DNA from: Prevotellaceae bacterium
GTDB lineage: Bacteria; Bacteroidota; Bacteroidia; Bacteroidales; UBA932
NCBI GenBank assembly: GCA_031287815.1
Contig: JAITSM010000104.1
Span: 1-7,189 of the forward strand
DNA: 7,189 nt
Direction: 5' to 3'
Part shown: piece by piece, positions 1 through 6,314 of the stretch
Position numbering within the stretch: position 1 is the first letter of the stretch
Layout: every line of letters begins with the position of its first letter
Notes under the pieces: model-generated
The model's database searches: none
Seen by the model: the letters and a program-made list of their open reading frames with translations, nothing else
Told to the model about the DNA's origin: nothing
Position numbers and translations under genes: made by a program

Positions 1-2
1 TT

Positions 3-2126
3 AAAACGACTTTCCGGTTTAACGGGGAACAGAAATACGGCAAGTTCACGCTGAATGTGGGCGGCGCCTATTCGCAGGCCAATACCGACAAAACGCTGAC
101 CAGCGACGGGCTTTTCGGCTCTAACGGTACGGGGACGATGAACCAGGTATATCGCTGGGCGATCAATGAGGATATGTCGACCTACCTGAACAGTGACGGT
201 TCGAAGTATGTTTTCCCGCAATACCGGGACGCCAGCGGCCAGCGGGACTTGATTAAATATCCGCTGGGTTCGTTGGTAGAAAATCCGTACTGGCTGGTCA
301 ATAAAAATGAGATGACCGACCAGACCAACCGTTTCACGGGAAATGCGACGCTTGATTTCAAAATTCTTGACTGGTGGAATGTGACCTACCGCGCCGGCAT
401 CGACCGGTATACTACCGGCAATAAAAATATTATTGCGCCGGGCGCGGAAATAAAAGCGGACTTCCGGGACGGCCTGTTGAGCGAAAATTTCCTGGATTAC
501 CAGTATTTGTCGTACAACCTGATGAGCAATATGGACAAGACCTTCGGCGATTTTAATGTGGGCTTGCTTTTGGGCTTGAGCGAAGAAGAATCGAAAACGG
601 AACGGAACTATCGCAAGGCTATTCATCCCAGCGAGAAGGATTTCCCGAGTTTCGGCGTTAGCACGGATGCAAATAAACAATTCAGCCAATCGCATACGGT
701 AACGCGCATGCGCAGTTTCTACGGGGAATTCCGCGCGTCCTACAAAAATATTGCTTACCTTACGGTAACCGGGCGTAATGACAAAAATTCCACATTGTAT
801 TCCCCGCTCACGGGCGATGAAAATGCGTCGTACTTCTATCCTTCGGTAAGCGGCAGCGTGGTGTTTTCGGAACTGTTGCCCGAAAGCGTAAAGGATATTA
901 TTTCTTTCGGCAAGGTGCGCGCCTCGTGGGCAAAAGTAGGCAAGGGCACCAGCGCGTATGCTACCAGTACGTCGCTATGGGGTTATCAGACTTTTATCGG
1001 AGATCTTACCGGTACTACCAACTATTGGTATCGCGGCAATCCTTACCTGAGGCCGGAAATGACGACTTCCATCGAACTGGGGCTGGAAATGCGTTTCCTC
1101 AAGGGACGCATAGGATTTGACTATACTTATTATTCCAACGTGTCCAACGACCAAATTCTTAATCCGCGTACTTCGCAGGCTACGGGTTATATTTTTAATT
1201 ATTCCAATATCGGAGAAGTTTACAACAAGGGGATGGAACTTTCCATCACCGGGCAGCCCGTCCGGACGAAAGATTTTGCATGGGATGTAGCCCTGAATAT
1301 TGCCGGGAACAGAAGTACGGTAGGCACTATTCACACCAGCCTCCCGGTTTTATACGTTACCAGTGTACAGGTAGGAAATGCCAAAGCGGCTTCCTTTGAA
1401 AACGGCGTCTTTATGGGTATTTCCGGCTCCAAATGGAACCGTACGGACGATGGTAAAGTGATTCTCGACCAATGGGGAATGCCTACATCCGACAATTTGA
1501 CTACTTATTATATAGGTAATCGCGAACCAAAGTTTACCGGCGGTTTCAACAACAGTTTGCAATATAAAGGATGGAACCTTTCCTTCCTACTGGAGTTCCG
1601 CGTAGGCGGCTATGTTTATAACGGTACGGACTATTGGATGACAATAAATGGTATGTCCAAGCTGGCGGAAGCCCGGGAATCCCTCACCGTGCAGGGCGTT
1701 GTAAACACAGGCACTACGGCTAATCCTGTTTACGAAGACCGGACATTTACTTTTAATAACAAGCAGGATTACCCTGTGAGCGCCTCTGCCACTCAAAACG
1801 GAAAATACATTATCCAGCAGTATTGGAGTAGTTATTATCATAAAGAATCCGCTAACTTTATGACCGAAACCAACTGGTTGCGGCTGCGTTCGCTGTCGCT
1901 GTCCTATTCTTTACCGAAAACGCTTTTGGAAAAGATTAAATTTATCAAAGACGCCAGTGTTTCGGTTACGGGCACCAACCTGTTCCTTATTACCAATTAT
2001 GAGGGTTTAGACCCCGAAGCCTCTGCTGCCGGGTCGGGCGTAGGCGGTTCGAGTTCGGTAGGCATTGAGTATTGCAACGTGCCGGCTACGGCGGGTATGT
2101 CTTTCGGCATTAACCTTAAATTTTAA
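3..2126 (+). CDS. SusC/RagA-family TonB-dependent outer-membrane transporter (5'-partial)
   Basis: This is the C-terminal 707 residues of a TonB-linked outer-membrane beta-barrel transporter that imports oligosaccharides or peptides captured by its SusD partner. The frame is open from the first bases of the window; the GTG at 57 is an internal valine, not a start. SusC proteins are usually about 1000-1100 residues, so the signal peptide, the carboxypeptidase-like N-terminal domain and most of the plug are missing here because of the window edge. Visible family signatures are NPYWLVNKNE near base 280, a GRNDKNSTL strand near 770 followed by SYFYPSVSGS, NPYLRPEMTTSIELGLE near 1040, YSNIGEVYNKGMELSI near 1200, and the ending GMSFGINLKF, an alternating C-terminal beta strand with terminal Phe as recognised by the BAM machinery. 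The SusD gene follows after 27 bp, so the two are cotranscribed. The family is certain; the substrate is not determinable. Confidence 0.96.
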   Translation, partial: KTTFRFNGEQKYGKFTLNVGGAYSQANTDKTLTSDGLFGSNGTGTMNQVYRWAINEDMSTYLNSDGSKYVFPQYRDASGQRDLIKYPLGSLVENPYWLVNKNEMTDQTNRFTGNATLDFKILDWWNVTYRAGIDRYTTGNKNIIAPGAEIKADFRDGLLSENFLDYQYLSYNLMSNMDKTFGDFNVGLLLGLSEEESKTERNYRKAIHPSEKDFPSFGVSTDANKQFSQSHTVTRMRSFYGEFRASYKNIAYLTVTGRNDKNSTLYSPLTGDENASYFYPSVSGSVVFSELLPESVKDIISFGKVRASWAKVGKGTSAYATSTSLWGYQTFIGDLTGTTNYWYRGNPYLRPEMTTSIELGLEMRFLKGRIGFDYTYYSNVSNDQILNPRTSQATGYIFNYSNIGEVYNKGMELSITGQPVRTKDFAWDVALNIAGNRSTVGTIHTSLPVLYVTSVQVGNAKAASFENGVFMGISGSKWNRTDDGKVILDQWGMPTSDNLTTYYIGNREPKFTGGFNNSLQYKGWNLSFLLEFRVGGYVYNGTDYWMTINGMSKLAEARESLTVQGVVNTGTTANPVYEDRTFTFNNKQDYPVSASATQNGKYIIQQYWSSYYHKESANFMTETNWLRLRSLSLSYSLPKTLLEKIKFIKDASVSVTGTNLFLITNYEGLDPEASAAGSGVGGSSSVGIEYCNVPATAGMSFGINLKF

Positions 2127-2153
2127 ATAAAAACCAGTAAAAAAGGAATTATT

Positions 2154-3890
2154 ATGAAAAAAATAAATAAATTAGGACTATCCTTATTGGTAACATTGCT
2201 GTTCGTATCCTGTATGGATTTAGACATCAATACAGACCCCGACAGCCTTTCCAGTTCCTCCGGGAACCTTGCAGCCCGCTTGCCGGGCATGCAATTCTGG
2301 ATGGGACATACACACCAGACAACCGGCTTTTTTACGGCCATGATAAACCAGCAAATCACCCTGTCCAATCGCGGCGCCGACCGGTATGGTTCTTTAGCCG
2401 AATGGACGGCTGCAAACGCTACGGCAAGTACCTACCCTTACCAGGCTTTCTTTGTAGGCGCGGCGGGTACATTTGCAGATGTATATGCGATGGCTGAAAA
2501 AGAAGGCGCCTCTCACTATATGGGAGTCGTAAAACTGTTCCGCGCCATGGGCTTCATGGTGATGTTGGATGTTTATGGCGAAATGCCTTATACGGAAGCC
2601 CTGGGAGTGGAAATCAATCCTGTTTACGACGATGGGAAAACCATCTTCAACGGCGCGTTAGCCGAACTGGACGAAGCGATAGCGCTGTTGAAGCAGCCAC
2701 AGCAAGGCGGCGCCAAAACATTGAAAGAAGGCGACGCCTGGAATAGCGGCGATGTGAACAAGTGGATTAAGCTGGCGTACGGCATGAAAGCCCGCTACCT
2801 CAACAACCTGTCGAAAAAATCAGACCTCTATAACCCCACCGCCATTCTGGAAGCGCTCAACAATGCGCCGCAAAGCAATGCGGACAATACGGTGATTAAC
2901 CATGAATACGCCAACGGCGCAGTGAGCGATAACCTGTGGGGCGATGATATCAAAACCAATTATACCTACATTTGGTTGCTGAACTGGAGCCGCGTGTATT
3001 ATCCTACTAAATGGTATGTGGATTTGCTGACCGACTTCGACGGAAAAGGCATCGTTGACCCGCGCGCCAACAAATTAGTGCCGTCGGCGCAAATAAAAGG
3101 CGGCACGGAATGGTTCCGCACGCCCGGCGTAGATATGCGCACAGACATTCGCACAGGTACAAACTGGAGAGGCCCCGGCGTATATGATGCTGCAACAAAA
3201 AAATGGACGGTTACCGCGACCACCGACTCTACGGTTATTTCCTTACAGACAAAAGGTATTCACAGCCCGAGTTACCGGGACGTAGCCGAAGACGGCACGA
3301 TCCTTAATACGGGAACGTTTTATGTACGCCCGGATGCGCCTACGCATTTGTTGTGCTATCCCGAAATGTGCTTCATCAAAGCGGAAGTATTGTTCCGGCA
3401 GGGGCAAACAGGGCCGGCATTTACGGCATACCAAGAAGGTATCAAAGCCCATATCGACCTGTTGAATGAAAAGCTGGCCACCTATTCGGCTGGCGGCAAC
3501 ATTGCCAAGGAACCGATAACCGTTGCGGACAGGGATGCTTACCTTAGTTCCGCTGCGGTAGGCACGGCTGCCGATTTGACGTTGGGTAAAATAATGCAGC
3601 AAAAATTCATCGCCTTATCCTTCTCCAATCAAAACTGGAACGATATGCGCCGGTTGGACTACAGCCCCGCTATTTATCGCGGCTGGGCAGAGCCCTATGA
3701 ACGCACCAGCAACAGCAACGATAAGAAATGGATTCCGGCAGGAAAACAGTATCGTCGCTTGGGTTACGTATCGCATGAATATAATTATAACAATGCCAAT
3801 CTTGCGGCATCGCATCCTCATGCCTTGTTGGACGATATTCGCTCGTTCCCCGTTTGGTGGGATTCGCCAACGGATGATTATAAACAATAA
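2154..3890 (+). CDS. SusD/RagB-family surface nutrient-binding lipoprotein (SusD-like_2 type)
   Basis: This 578-residue lipoprotein forms the lid of the SusC transporter and binds substrate at the cell surface. The start ATG is preceded by an AAAAAGGAA ribosome site. Residues 1-20 are a lipoprotein signal peptide: a KK N-terminus, a hydrophobic stretch LGLSLLVTLLFV, and lipobox FVSC with the lipidated Cys at residue 20. The following MDLDINTDPD is the acidic start typical of exported Bacteroidota surface lipoproteins and of the SusD-like_2 group (PF12771, recalled from family features, not searched). Residues 121-150 contain the conserved helical segment ending LDVYGEMPYTEAL, followed by PVYDDGKTIFNGALAELDEAI (about 156-176), both characteristic of the family's TPR-like core. 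Length is normal and the frame is intact. It is the last gene of its operon: a hairpin terminator begins 19 bp after the stop. No glycoside hydrolase follows, so glycan versus peptide substrate stays open. Confidence 0.96.
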   Translation: MKKINKLGLSLLVTLLFVSCMDLDINTDPDSLSSSSGNLAARLPGMQFWMGHTHQTTGFFTAMINQQITLSNRGADRYGSLAEWTAANATASTYPYQAFFVGAAGTFADVYAMAEKEGASHYMGVVKLFRAMGFMVMLDVYGEMPYTEALGVEINPVYDDGKTIFNGALAELDEAIALLKQPQQGGAKTLKEGDAWNSGDVNKWIKLAYGMKARYLNNLSKKSDLYNPTAILEALNNAPQSNADNTVINHEYANGAVSDNLWGDDIKTNYTYIWLLNWSRVYYPTKWYVDLLTDFDGKGIVDPRANKLVPSAQIKGGTEWFRTPGVDMRTDIRTGTNWRGPGVYDAATKKWTVTATTDSTVISLQTKGIHSPSYRDVAEDGTILNTGTFYVRPDAPTHLLCYPEMCFIKAEVLFRQGQTGPAFTAYQEGIKAHIDLLNEKLATYSAGGNIAKEPITVADRDAYLSSAAVGTAADLTLGKIMQQKFIALSFSNQNWNDMRRLDYSPAIYRGWAEPYERTSNSNDKKWIPAGKQYRRLGYVSHEYNYNNANLAASHPHALLDDIRSFPVWWDSPTDDYKQ

Positions 3891-3908
3891 ACCGTTTTCA
3901 TAATTTTG

Positions 3909-3938
3909 AAAAAGCTGCTTGAAAGGGCAGCTTTTTTT
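3909..3938 (+). terminator. Rho-independent terminator of the SusC/SusD operon
   Basis: A perfect 10-bp stem pairs AAAAAGCTGC (3909-3918) with GCAGCTTTTT (3927-3936). The interior TTGAAAGG can close further by two G-U pairs around a GAAA tetraloop. The hairpin runs into seven Ts (3932-3938). It begins 19 bp after the SusD stop. The upstream A-run means it could also stop transcription on the other strand. It is nearly identical, in inverted orientation, to the hairpin at 4761-4793. Confidence 0.92.
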
Positions 3939-3950
3939 GTGCTGGTATAT

Positions 3951-3981
3951 TTTGAATTATCGGAATAAATCTCTAATTTTG
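3951..3981 (+). promoter_or_regulatory. Bacteroidota sigma-ABfr-type promoter for the small protein/GNAT pair
   Basis: TTTG at 3951-3954 is a -33 element and TAATTTTG at 3974-3981 matches the -7 consensus TAnnTTTG exactly, with 19 bp between them, the usual spacing. Transcription would start about 3986-3990, leaving a leader of under 25 nt before the ATG at 4006. It lies directly after the SusD terminator, so the pair behind it is an independent transcription unit. Confidence 0.85.
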
Positions 3982-4005
3982 CACAGAATTAAAAAGGCAA
4001 ATGTT

Positions 4006-4164
4006 ATGGCACGCCCTATCAAAGAAACCCCGATATTAACCGGTGAAGATGCACGTCGCTTTGAACAGCGCATGAAAGAAATCAAGCCGCTTTCTCCGGA
4101 AGAATTAAAAAGTATGGATAAATCGTACGAGTTATTCAAAAAAATAGCTACTTTTCCGGTATGA
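4006..4164 (+). CDS. Small charged protein, putative antitoxin partner of the GNAT
   Basis: A 52-residue protein starting MARPIKETPIL. The ATG at 4006 is chosen because it lies just downstream of a consensus promoter and of AAAAAGGC; possible starts further upstream (from 3919) lie inside the terminator hairpin or upstream of the promoter. The sequence is highly charged: a proline-containing, possibly extended N-terminus (residues 3-11), then two predicted helices, about 13-27 (EDARRFEQRMKEIK) and about 30-48 (PEELKSMDKSYELFKKIA). That strand-helix-helix order would be compatible with a very short ribbon-helix-helix fold, but I see no firm DNA-binding motif. The gene overlaps the GNAT gene by 4 bp (ATGA), implying translational coupling. 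From memory, similar MARPIKETP-type small proteins sit before GNAT genes in Bacteroidales. The gene is likely real. The antitoxin role is inferred from context only. Confidence 0.78.
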   Translation: MARPIKETPILTGEDARRFEQRMKEIKPLSPEELKSMDKSYELFKKIATFPV

Positions 4165-4712
4165 TGATTGACTTCACCCAATCATCCATGCGGCTATTGC
4201 AGCATGGCATGAATATTCAATCGTTCGATTGCGGAGACACAGACCTGAATAGTTTTTTGCTGGATGATGCGTTACATTATTTAGATGAGCGGATGGCAGT
4301 AACTTATATTTTGGAATACCAAAAACAAACAGTTGCTTATTTTTGCCTGCTTAACGATAAAGTGACATTCGATACAACGGATGCAAATGAAAAGTCTTTT
4401 TGGAATCGTTTTAACCGAAAGCATAAAATACCCAATCTAAAACGTCGCAAGAATTATCCGGCGGCAAAAATAGGACGGTTAGCAGTAGCCGCTAATTTTG
4501 CAGGGCAAGGTATTGGCCGTTTTATATTAGAAAGTATAAAAAAAATGTTAGCTAAAAAGGCGGACATTGGTTGTCGTTTTATTACAGTTGATGCATATAG
4601 TACAGCTTTTGATTTTTATTTGAAAAATAAATTTCAGTTTATTTCGACAAAAGATGAAACGGATTTAACACGTTTAATGTATTTTGATTTGAAACAGGTG
4701 ACAGAGAATTAA
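4161..4712 (+). CDS. GNAT-family N-acetyltransferase, TacT/AtaT-like putative toxin
   Basis: A 183-residue acetyl-CoA-dependent acetyltransferase. Features in order: FDCGDTDLNSFL (22-33), the N-terminal signature shared with TacT/AtaT-type GNAT toxins; strand VAYFCLLNDKV (58-68); a strongly basic stretch NRFNRKHKIPNLKRRKNYP (82-100); strand PAAKIGRLAV (100-109); the acetyl-CoA pyrophosphate loop AGQGIGR (114-120); strand FITVDAY (140-146); and FYLKNKFQF (152-160), whose Tyr153 matches the position of the general-acid Tyr in this family. Characterised relatives acetylate the amino group of aminoacyl-tRNAs and block translation; whether this one does is inference. Two adjacent ATGs (4161 and 4164) are possible starts, the first overlapping the upstream stop. 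The gene is A+T-rich: 19 of 60 bases at 4501-4560 are G/C, against 37 of 60 at 5581-5640 in vorB, which fits horizontal acquisition. An ordinary metabolite acetylase remains possible. Confidence 0.88.
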   Translation: MMIDFTQSSMRLLQHGMNIQSFDCGDTDLNSFLLDDALHYLDERMAVTYILEYQKQTVAYFCLLNDKVTFDTTDANEKSFWNRFNRKHKIPNLKRRKNYPAAKIGRLAVAANFAGQGIGRFILESIKKMLAKKADIGCRFITVDAYSTAFDFYLKNKFQFISTKDETDLTRLMYFDLKQVTEN

Positions 4713-4760
4713 AATATAAATCAGATAGAACGGCGACAATTACAGAACTGAAAATATAGT

Positions 4761-4793
4761 AAAAAAAGCTGCCCTTTCAGGCAGCTTTTTTTT
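4761..4793 (+). terminator. Rho-independent terminator after the GNAT gene
   Basis: A perfect 13-bp stem pairs 4761-4773 (seven As then GCTGCC) with 4780-4792, around the six-base loop CTTTCA, followed by T through 4793 (eight Ts in all). It lies 48 bp after the GNAT stop. Seven As lead into the stem, so it should work in both directions. It separates the module from the oxidoreductase operon. Confidence 0.92.
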
Positions 4794-4846
4794 ATACAAA
4801 AACGGCAAATATTAAATATTATGATTTACACCCAAGTTAAATTATT

Positions 4847-4897
4847 ATTTATAAAAAAACATAAAAAACCGGTTTTTAATTTTGATTTATAAAAAAA
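4847..4897. promoter_or_regulatory. Candidate operator: 14-bp palindrome flanked by direct repeats
   Basis: AAAAACCGGTTTTT at 4864-4877 is a perfect palindrome, ending 3 bp before the -33 element of the ferredoxin promoter. The 13-mer ATTTATAAAAAAA occurs at 4847-4859 and again at 4885-4897, placed almost symmetrically around it. The position suits a repressor or activator dimer controlling the oxidoreductase operon. The region is very A+T-rich, which raises the chance of accidental repeats; the CCGG core makes the palindrome more convincing than the direct repeats. No known regulator is recognised. Confidence 0.4.
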
Positions 4898-4911
4898 ATA
4901 AGTTATTTTTG
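4881..4911 (+). promoter_or_regulatory. Bacteroidota-type promoter of the 2-oxoacid oxidoreductase operon
   Basis: TTTG at 4881-4884 and TATTTTTG at 4904-4911 (TAnnTTTG) are separated by 19 bp, the same spacing as the promoter at 3951-3981. The start of transcription would be near 4916-4920, about 20 nt before the ATG at 4938. A second -7-like TAATTTTG lies at 4877-4884 and overlaps the -33 element, but has no TTTG at the proper distance upstream. Confidence 0.8.
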
Positions 4912-4937
4912 TGAAAATTGTAATTAAATCTTTTATC

Positions 4938-5159
4938 ATGGCACTAAAAGGAGCAATAACGGTCAATACCGAGCGGTGTAAAGGATGCGGCGTATGCGTA
5001 GTGCAATGCCCTACCGGCGTCATCGCGCTCAACAAAAACGTAAATGCAAAAGGATACAACTACCTCTACATGGCCAACCCCGGCGCTTGCACCGGCTGCA
5101 CCAACTGCGCAACGGTTTGCCCCGACGCCTGTATTACCGTCTACCGGGTGAAGGTTTAA
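4938..5159 (+). CDS. 2x[4Fe-4S] ferredoxin-type subunit of 2-oxoacid:ferredoxin oxidoreductase (delta/VorD-KorD type)
   Basis: A 73-residue cytoplasmic iron-sulfur protein that carries electrons from the catalytic subunits to ferredoxin. It has two classic CxxCxxCxxxCP motifs: Cys14, 17, 20, 24 (CKGCGVCVVQCP) and Cys51, 54, 57, 61 (CTGCTNCATVCP), each binding one [4Fe-4S] cluster, plus an extra Cys65. The ATG at 4938 is chosen because the in-frame GTG at 4911 begins on the last base of the promoter's -7 box, upstream of any plausible transcript start. There is no clear Shine-Dalgarno sequence, only an A/T-rich leader, which is common in this phylum. It is first in the operon, 36 bp before vorB. 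A free-standing ferredoxin is the alternative, but its place directly before alpha and beta subunits favours a dedicated subunit. Confidence 0.93.
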   Translation: MALKGAITVNTERCKGCGVCVVQCPTGVIALNKNVNAKGYNYLYMANPGACTGCTNCATVCPDACITVYRVKV

Positions 5160-5195
5160 AAATTCAAAAAATAAAAAATTTAAAGAGAACAGGAA

Positions 5196-6284
5196 ATGGC
5201 AAACGATACGCTACTTTGTAAAGGAAATGACGTGATTGCTTTGGCGGCTATCCGTTGCGGCTGCGACGGCTATTTCGGCTATCCGATTACCCCGCAGTCC
5301 GAAATAATGGAAAAACTGATGGAAGAAAAACCGTGGGAAACTACCGGCATGGTGGTGCTGCAAGCCGAGAGTGAAATTGCTTCTATCAACATGCTGTATG
5401 GCGGCGCGGCCTGCGGGAAAAAAGTAATGACCTCTTCAAGCAGCCCGGGCGTAAGTTTGATGTGCGAAGGCTTTTCCTACCTGGCCGGTGCGGAGTTGCC
5501 CTGTTTGATTGTGAATGTAGTGCGTGGCGGTCCCGGACTGGGCACTATCCAGCCGGCGCAAAGCGACTACTTCCAGGCAGTGAAAGGCGGCGGGCATGGC
5601 GACTACCATTTTATTGTGCTGGCGCCTGCGTCGGTGCAGGAGATGAACGATTTTGTCGATCTTGGTTTTGATTTGGCCTTCAAATACCGCAACCCGGTGA
5701 TGATTTTAGCCGACGGCATTGTCGGGCAAATGATGGAAAAAGTAACCCTGAGCCCCATGAAACCGCGTTGGACGGATGATGAGATTATCGCCCTGTCGGG
5801 CAGTTGGGCGACTACCGGTAAAACTTCCGGCCGCCGGGAGAACATCATCACCTCGCTGGCGATGGATGCGGCGGTAGCGGAGAAATTCAATGAAAAACTG
5901 CAAAGAAAATTTAACGAAATACGCGAACGGGAAGTGCGTGTGGAGAAAATAGCCTGCGACGATGCCGAATACCTGCTGATTGCCTACGGCGCCATGTCCC
6001 GCATTTGCGAAGAAGCGGTGGACAATGCGCGTGCGCAGGGCGTCCGTCTGGGATTGCTGCGCCCCATTACGCTGTTCCCTTTTCCGACAAAACAGATAGC
6101 CGCCATGACGCCGCAGCTGAAAGGTATTCTTTCCGTCGAGCTGAGCGCCGGGCAAATGCTGGAAGACGTCCGGCTGGCGGTAGGCGACAAAACGCCGGTA
6201 GTACATTTCGGCCGCCTGGGCGGCATCGTGCCTGCGCCCGACGAAGTGCTGGCGGCCTTGAAAAAAGCCTACCTGCAAAAGTAA
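5196..6284 (+). CDS. vorB: 2-oxoacid:ferredoxin oxidoreductase alpha subunit, VorB type (3-methyl-2-oxobutanoate dehydrogenase subunit VorB)
   Basis: The 362-residue alpha subunit of a multi-subunit 2-oxoacid:ferredoxin oxidoreductase, which converts a 2-oxoacid and CoA to acyl-CoA and CO2 with reduction of ferredoxin. It has the pyruvate:ferredoxin oxidoreductase pyrimidine-binding domain (about 10-240) and the following domain II (about 255-345). Motifs are YPITPQSEI (29-37), QAESEIA (56-62) carrying the family's TPP-activating Glu, TSSSSPGVSLM (79-89), GGPGLGT (111-117) followed by QPAQSDYFQA, and LRPITLFPFP near 280. The TSSSSPG form and the overall match to remembered Bacteroides VorB proteins favour the VorB label, implying branched-chain 2-oxoacids; a 2-oxoglutarate (KorA) role cannot be excluded from sequence reading. 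The ATG follows an AGGA site and no better start is nearby. The gene is G+C-rich and intact, 30 bp before the beta subunit gene. Confidence 0.94.
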   Translation: MANDTLLCKGNDVIALAAIRCGCDGYFGYPITPQSEIMEKLMEEKPWETTGMVVLQAESEIASINMLYGGAACGKKVMTSSSSPGVSLMCEGFSYLAGAELPCLIVNVVRGGPGLGTIQPAQSDYFQAVKGGGHGDYHFIVLAPASVQEMNDFVDLGFDLAFKYRNPVMILADGIVGQMMEKVTLSPMKPRWTDDEIIALSGSWATTGKTSGRRENIITSLAMDAAVAEKFNEKLQRKFNEIREREVRVEKIACDDAEYLLIAYGAMSRICEEAVDNARAQGVRLGLLRPITLFPFPTKQIAAMTPQLKGILSVELSAGQMLEDVRLAVGDKTPVVHFGRLGGIVPAPDEVLAALKKAYLQK

Positions 6285-6314
6285 ATCAATAACGGACGAA
6301 TTAGACAAAAACGT

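Larger units (their letters stand above)
3909..4793. repeat. Inverted pair of terminator hairpins bracketing the small protein/GNAT module
   Basis: The 30 bases at 3909-3938 match the reverse complement of 4761-4790 at 29 positions; the only difference is T at 3919 against C. Because the stems are self-complementary, orientation is set by the loops: TTGAAAGG on the left, CTGAAAGG when the right copy is reversed, so the copies are truly inverted. Weaker matching continues both ways: CCGTTTT (3892-3898) faces AAAACGG (4799-4805) outside, and TATATTTT (3946-3953) faces AAAATATA (4751-4758) inside, with slightly different spacings. No transposase or target-site duplication is visible. It may be a mobile cassette boundary, or two copies of a terminator sequence common in this genome. 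Confidence 0.6.

Noticed and set aside
3615..3890. Open frames on both strands overlapping the end of the SusD gene
   Set aside because: They overlap the conserved SusD C-terminus and encode no recognisable motif, so they are shadows of the real gene.
3919..4005. Upstream extension of the small protein from TTG at 3919
   Set aside because: This stretch includes the terminator loop, the A/T-rich spacer and the promoter, so it is not transcribed as part of this message. The ATG at 4006 fits the promoter and ribosome site.
4821..4892. A 23-codon + strand frame beginning MIYTQVKLL before the ferredoxin promoter
   Set aside because: It is A/T-rich low-complexity sequence, has no ribosome site or promoter of its own, and overlaps the palindrome and -33 element. 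It is probably chance.
4911..4937. GTG at 4911 as the start of the ferredoxin
   Set aside because: Its G is the last base of the -7 element TATTTTTG, upstream of any likely transcript start. The ATG at 4938 gives a normal 73-residue protein.
5157..5195. A/T-rich linker AAAATTCAAAAAATAAAAAA between the ferredoxin and vorB as a regulatory element or terminator
   Set aside because: No stable G+C stem is present and the genes are only 36 bp apart. It resembles ordinary A-rich intergenic sequence with the vorB ribosome site.
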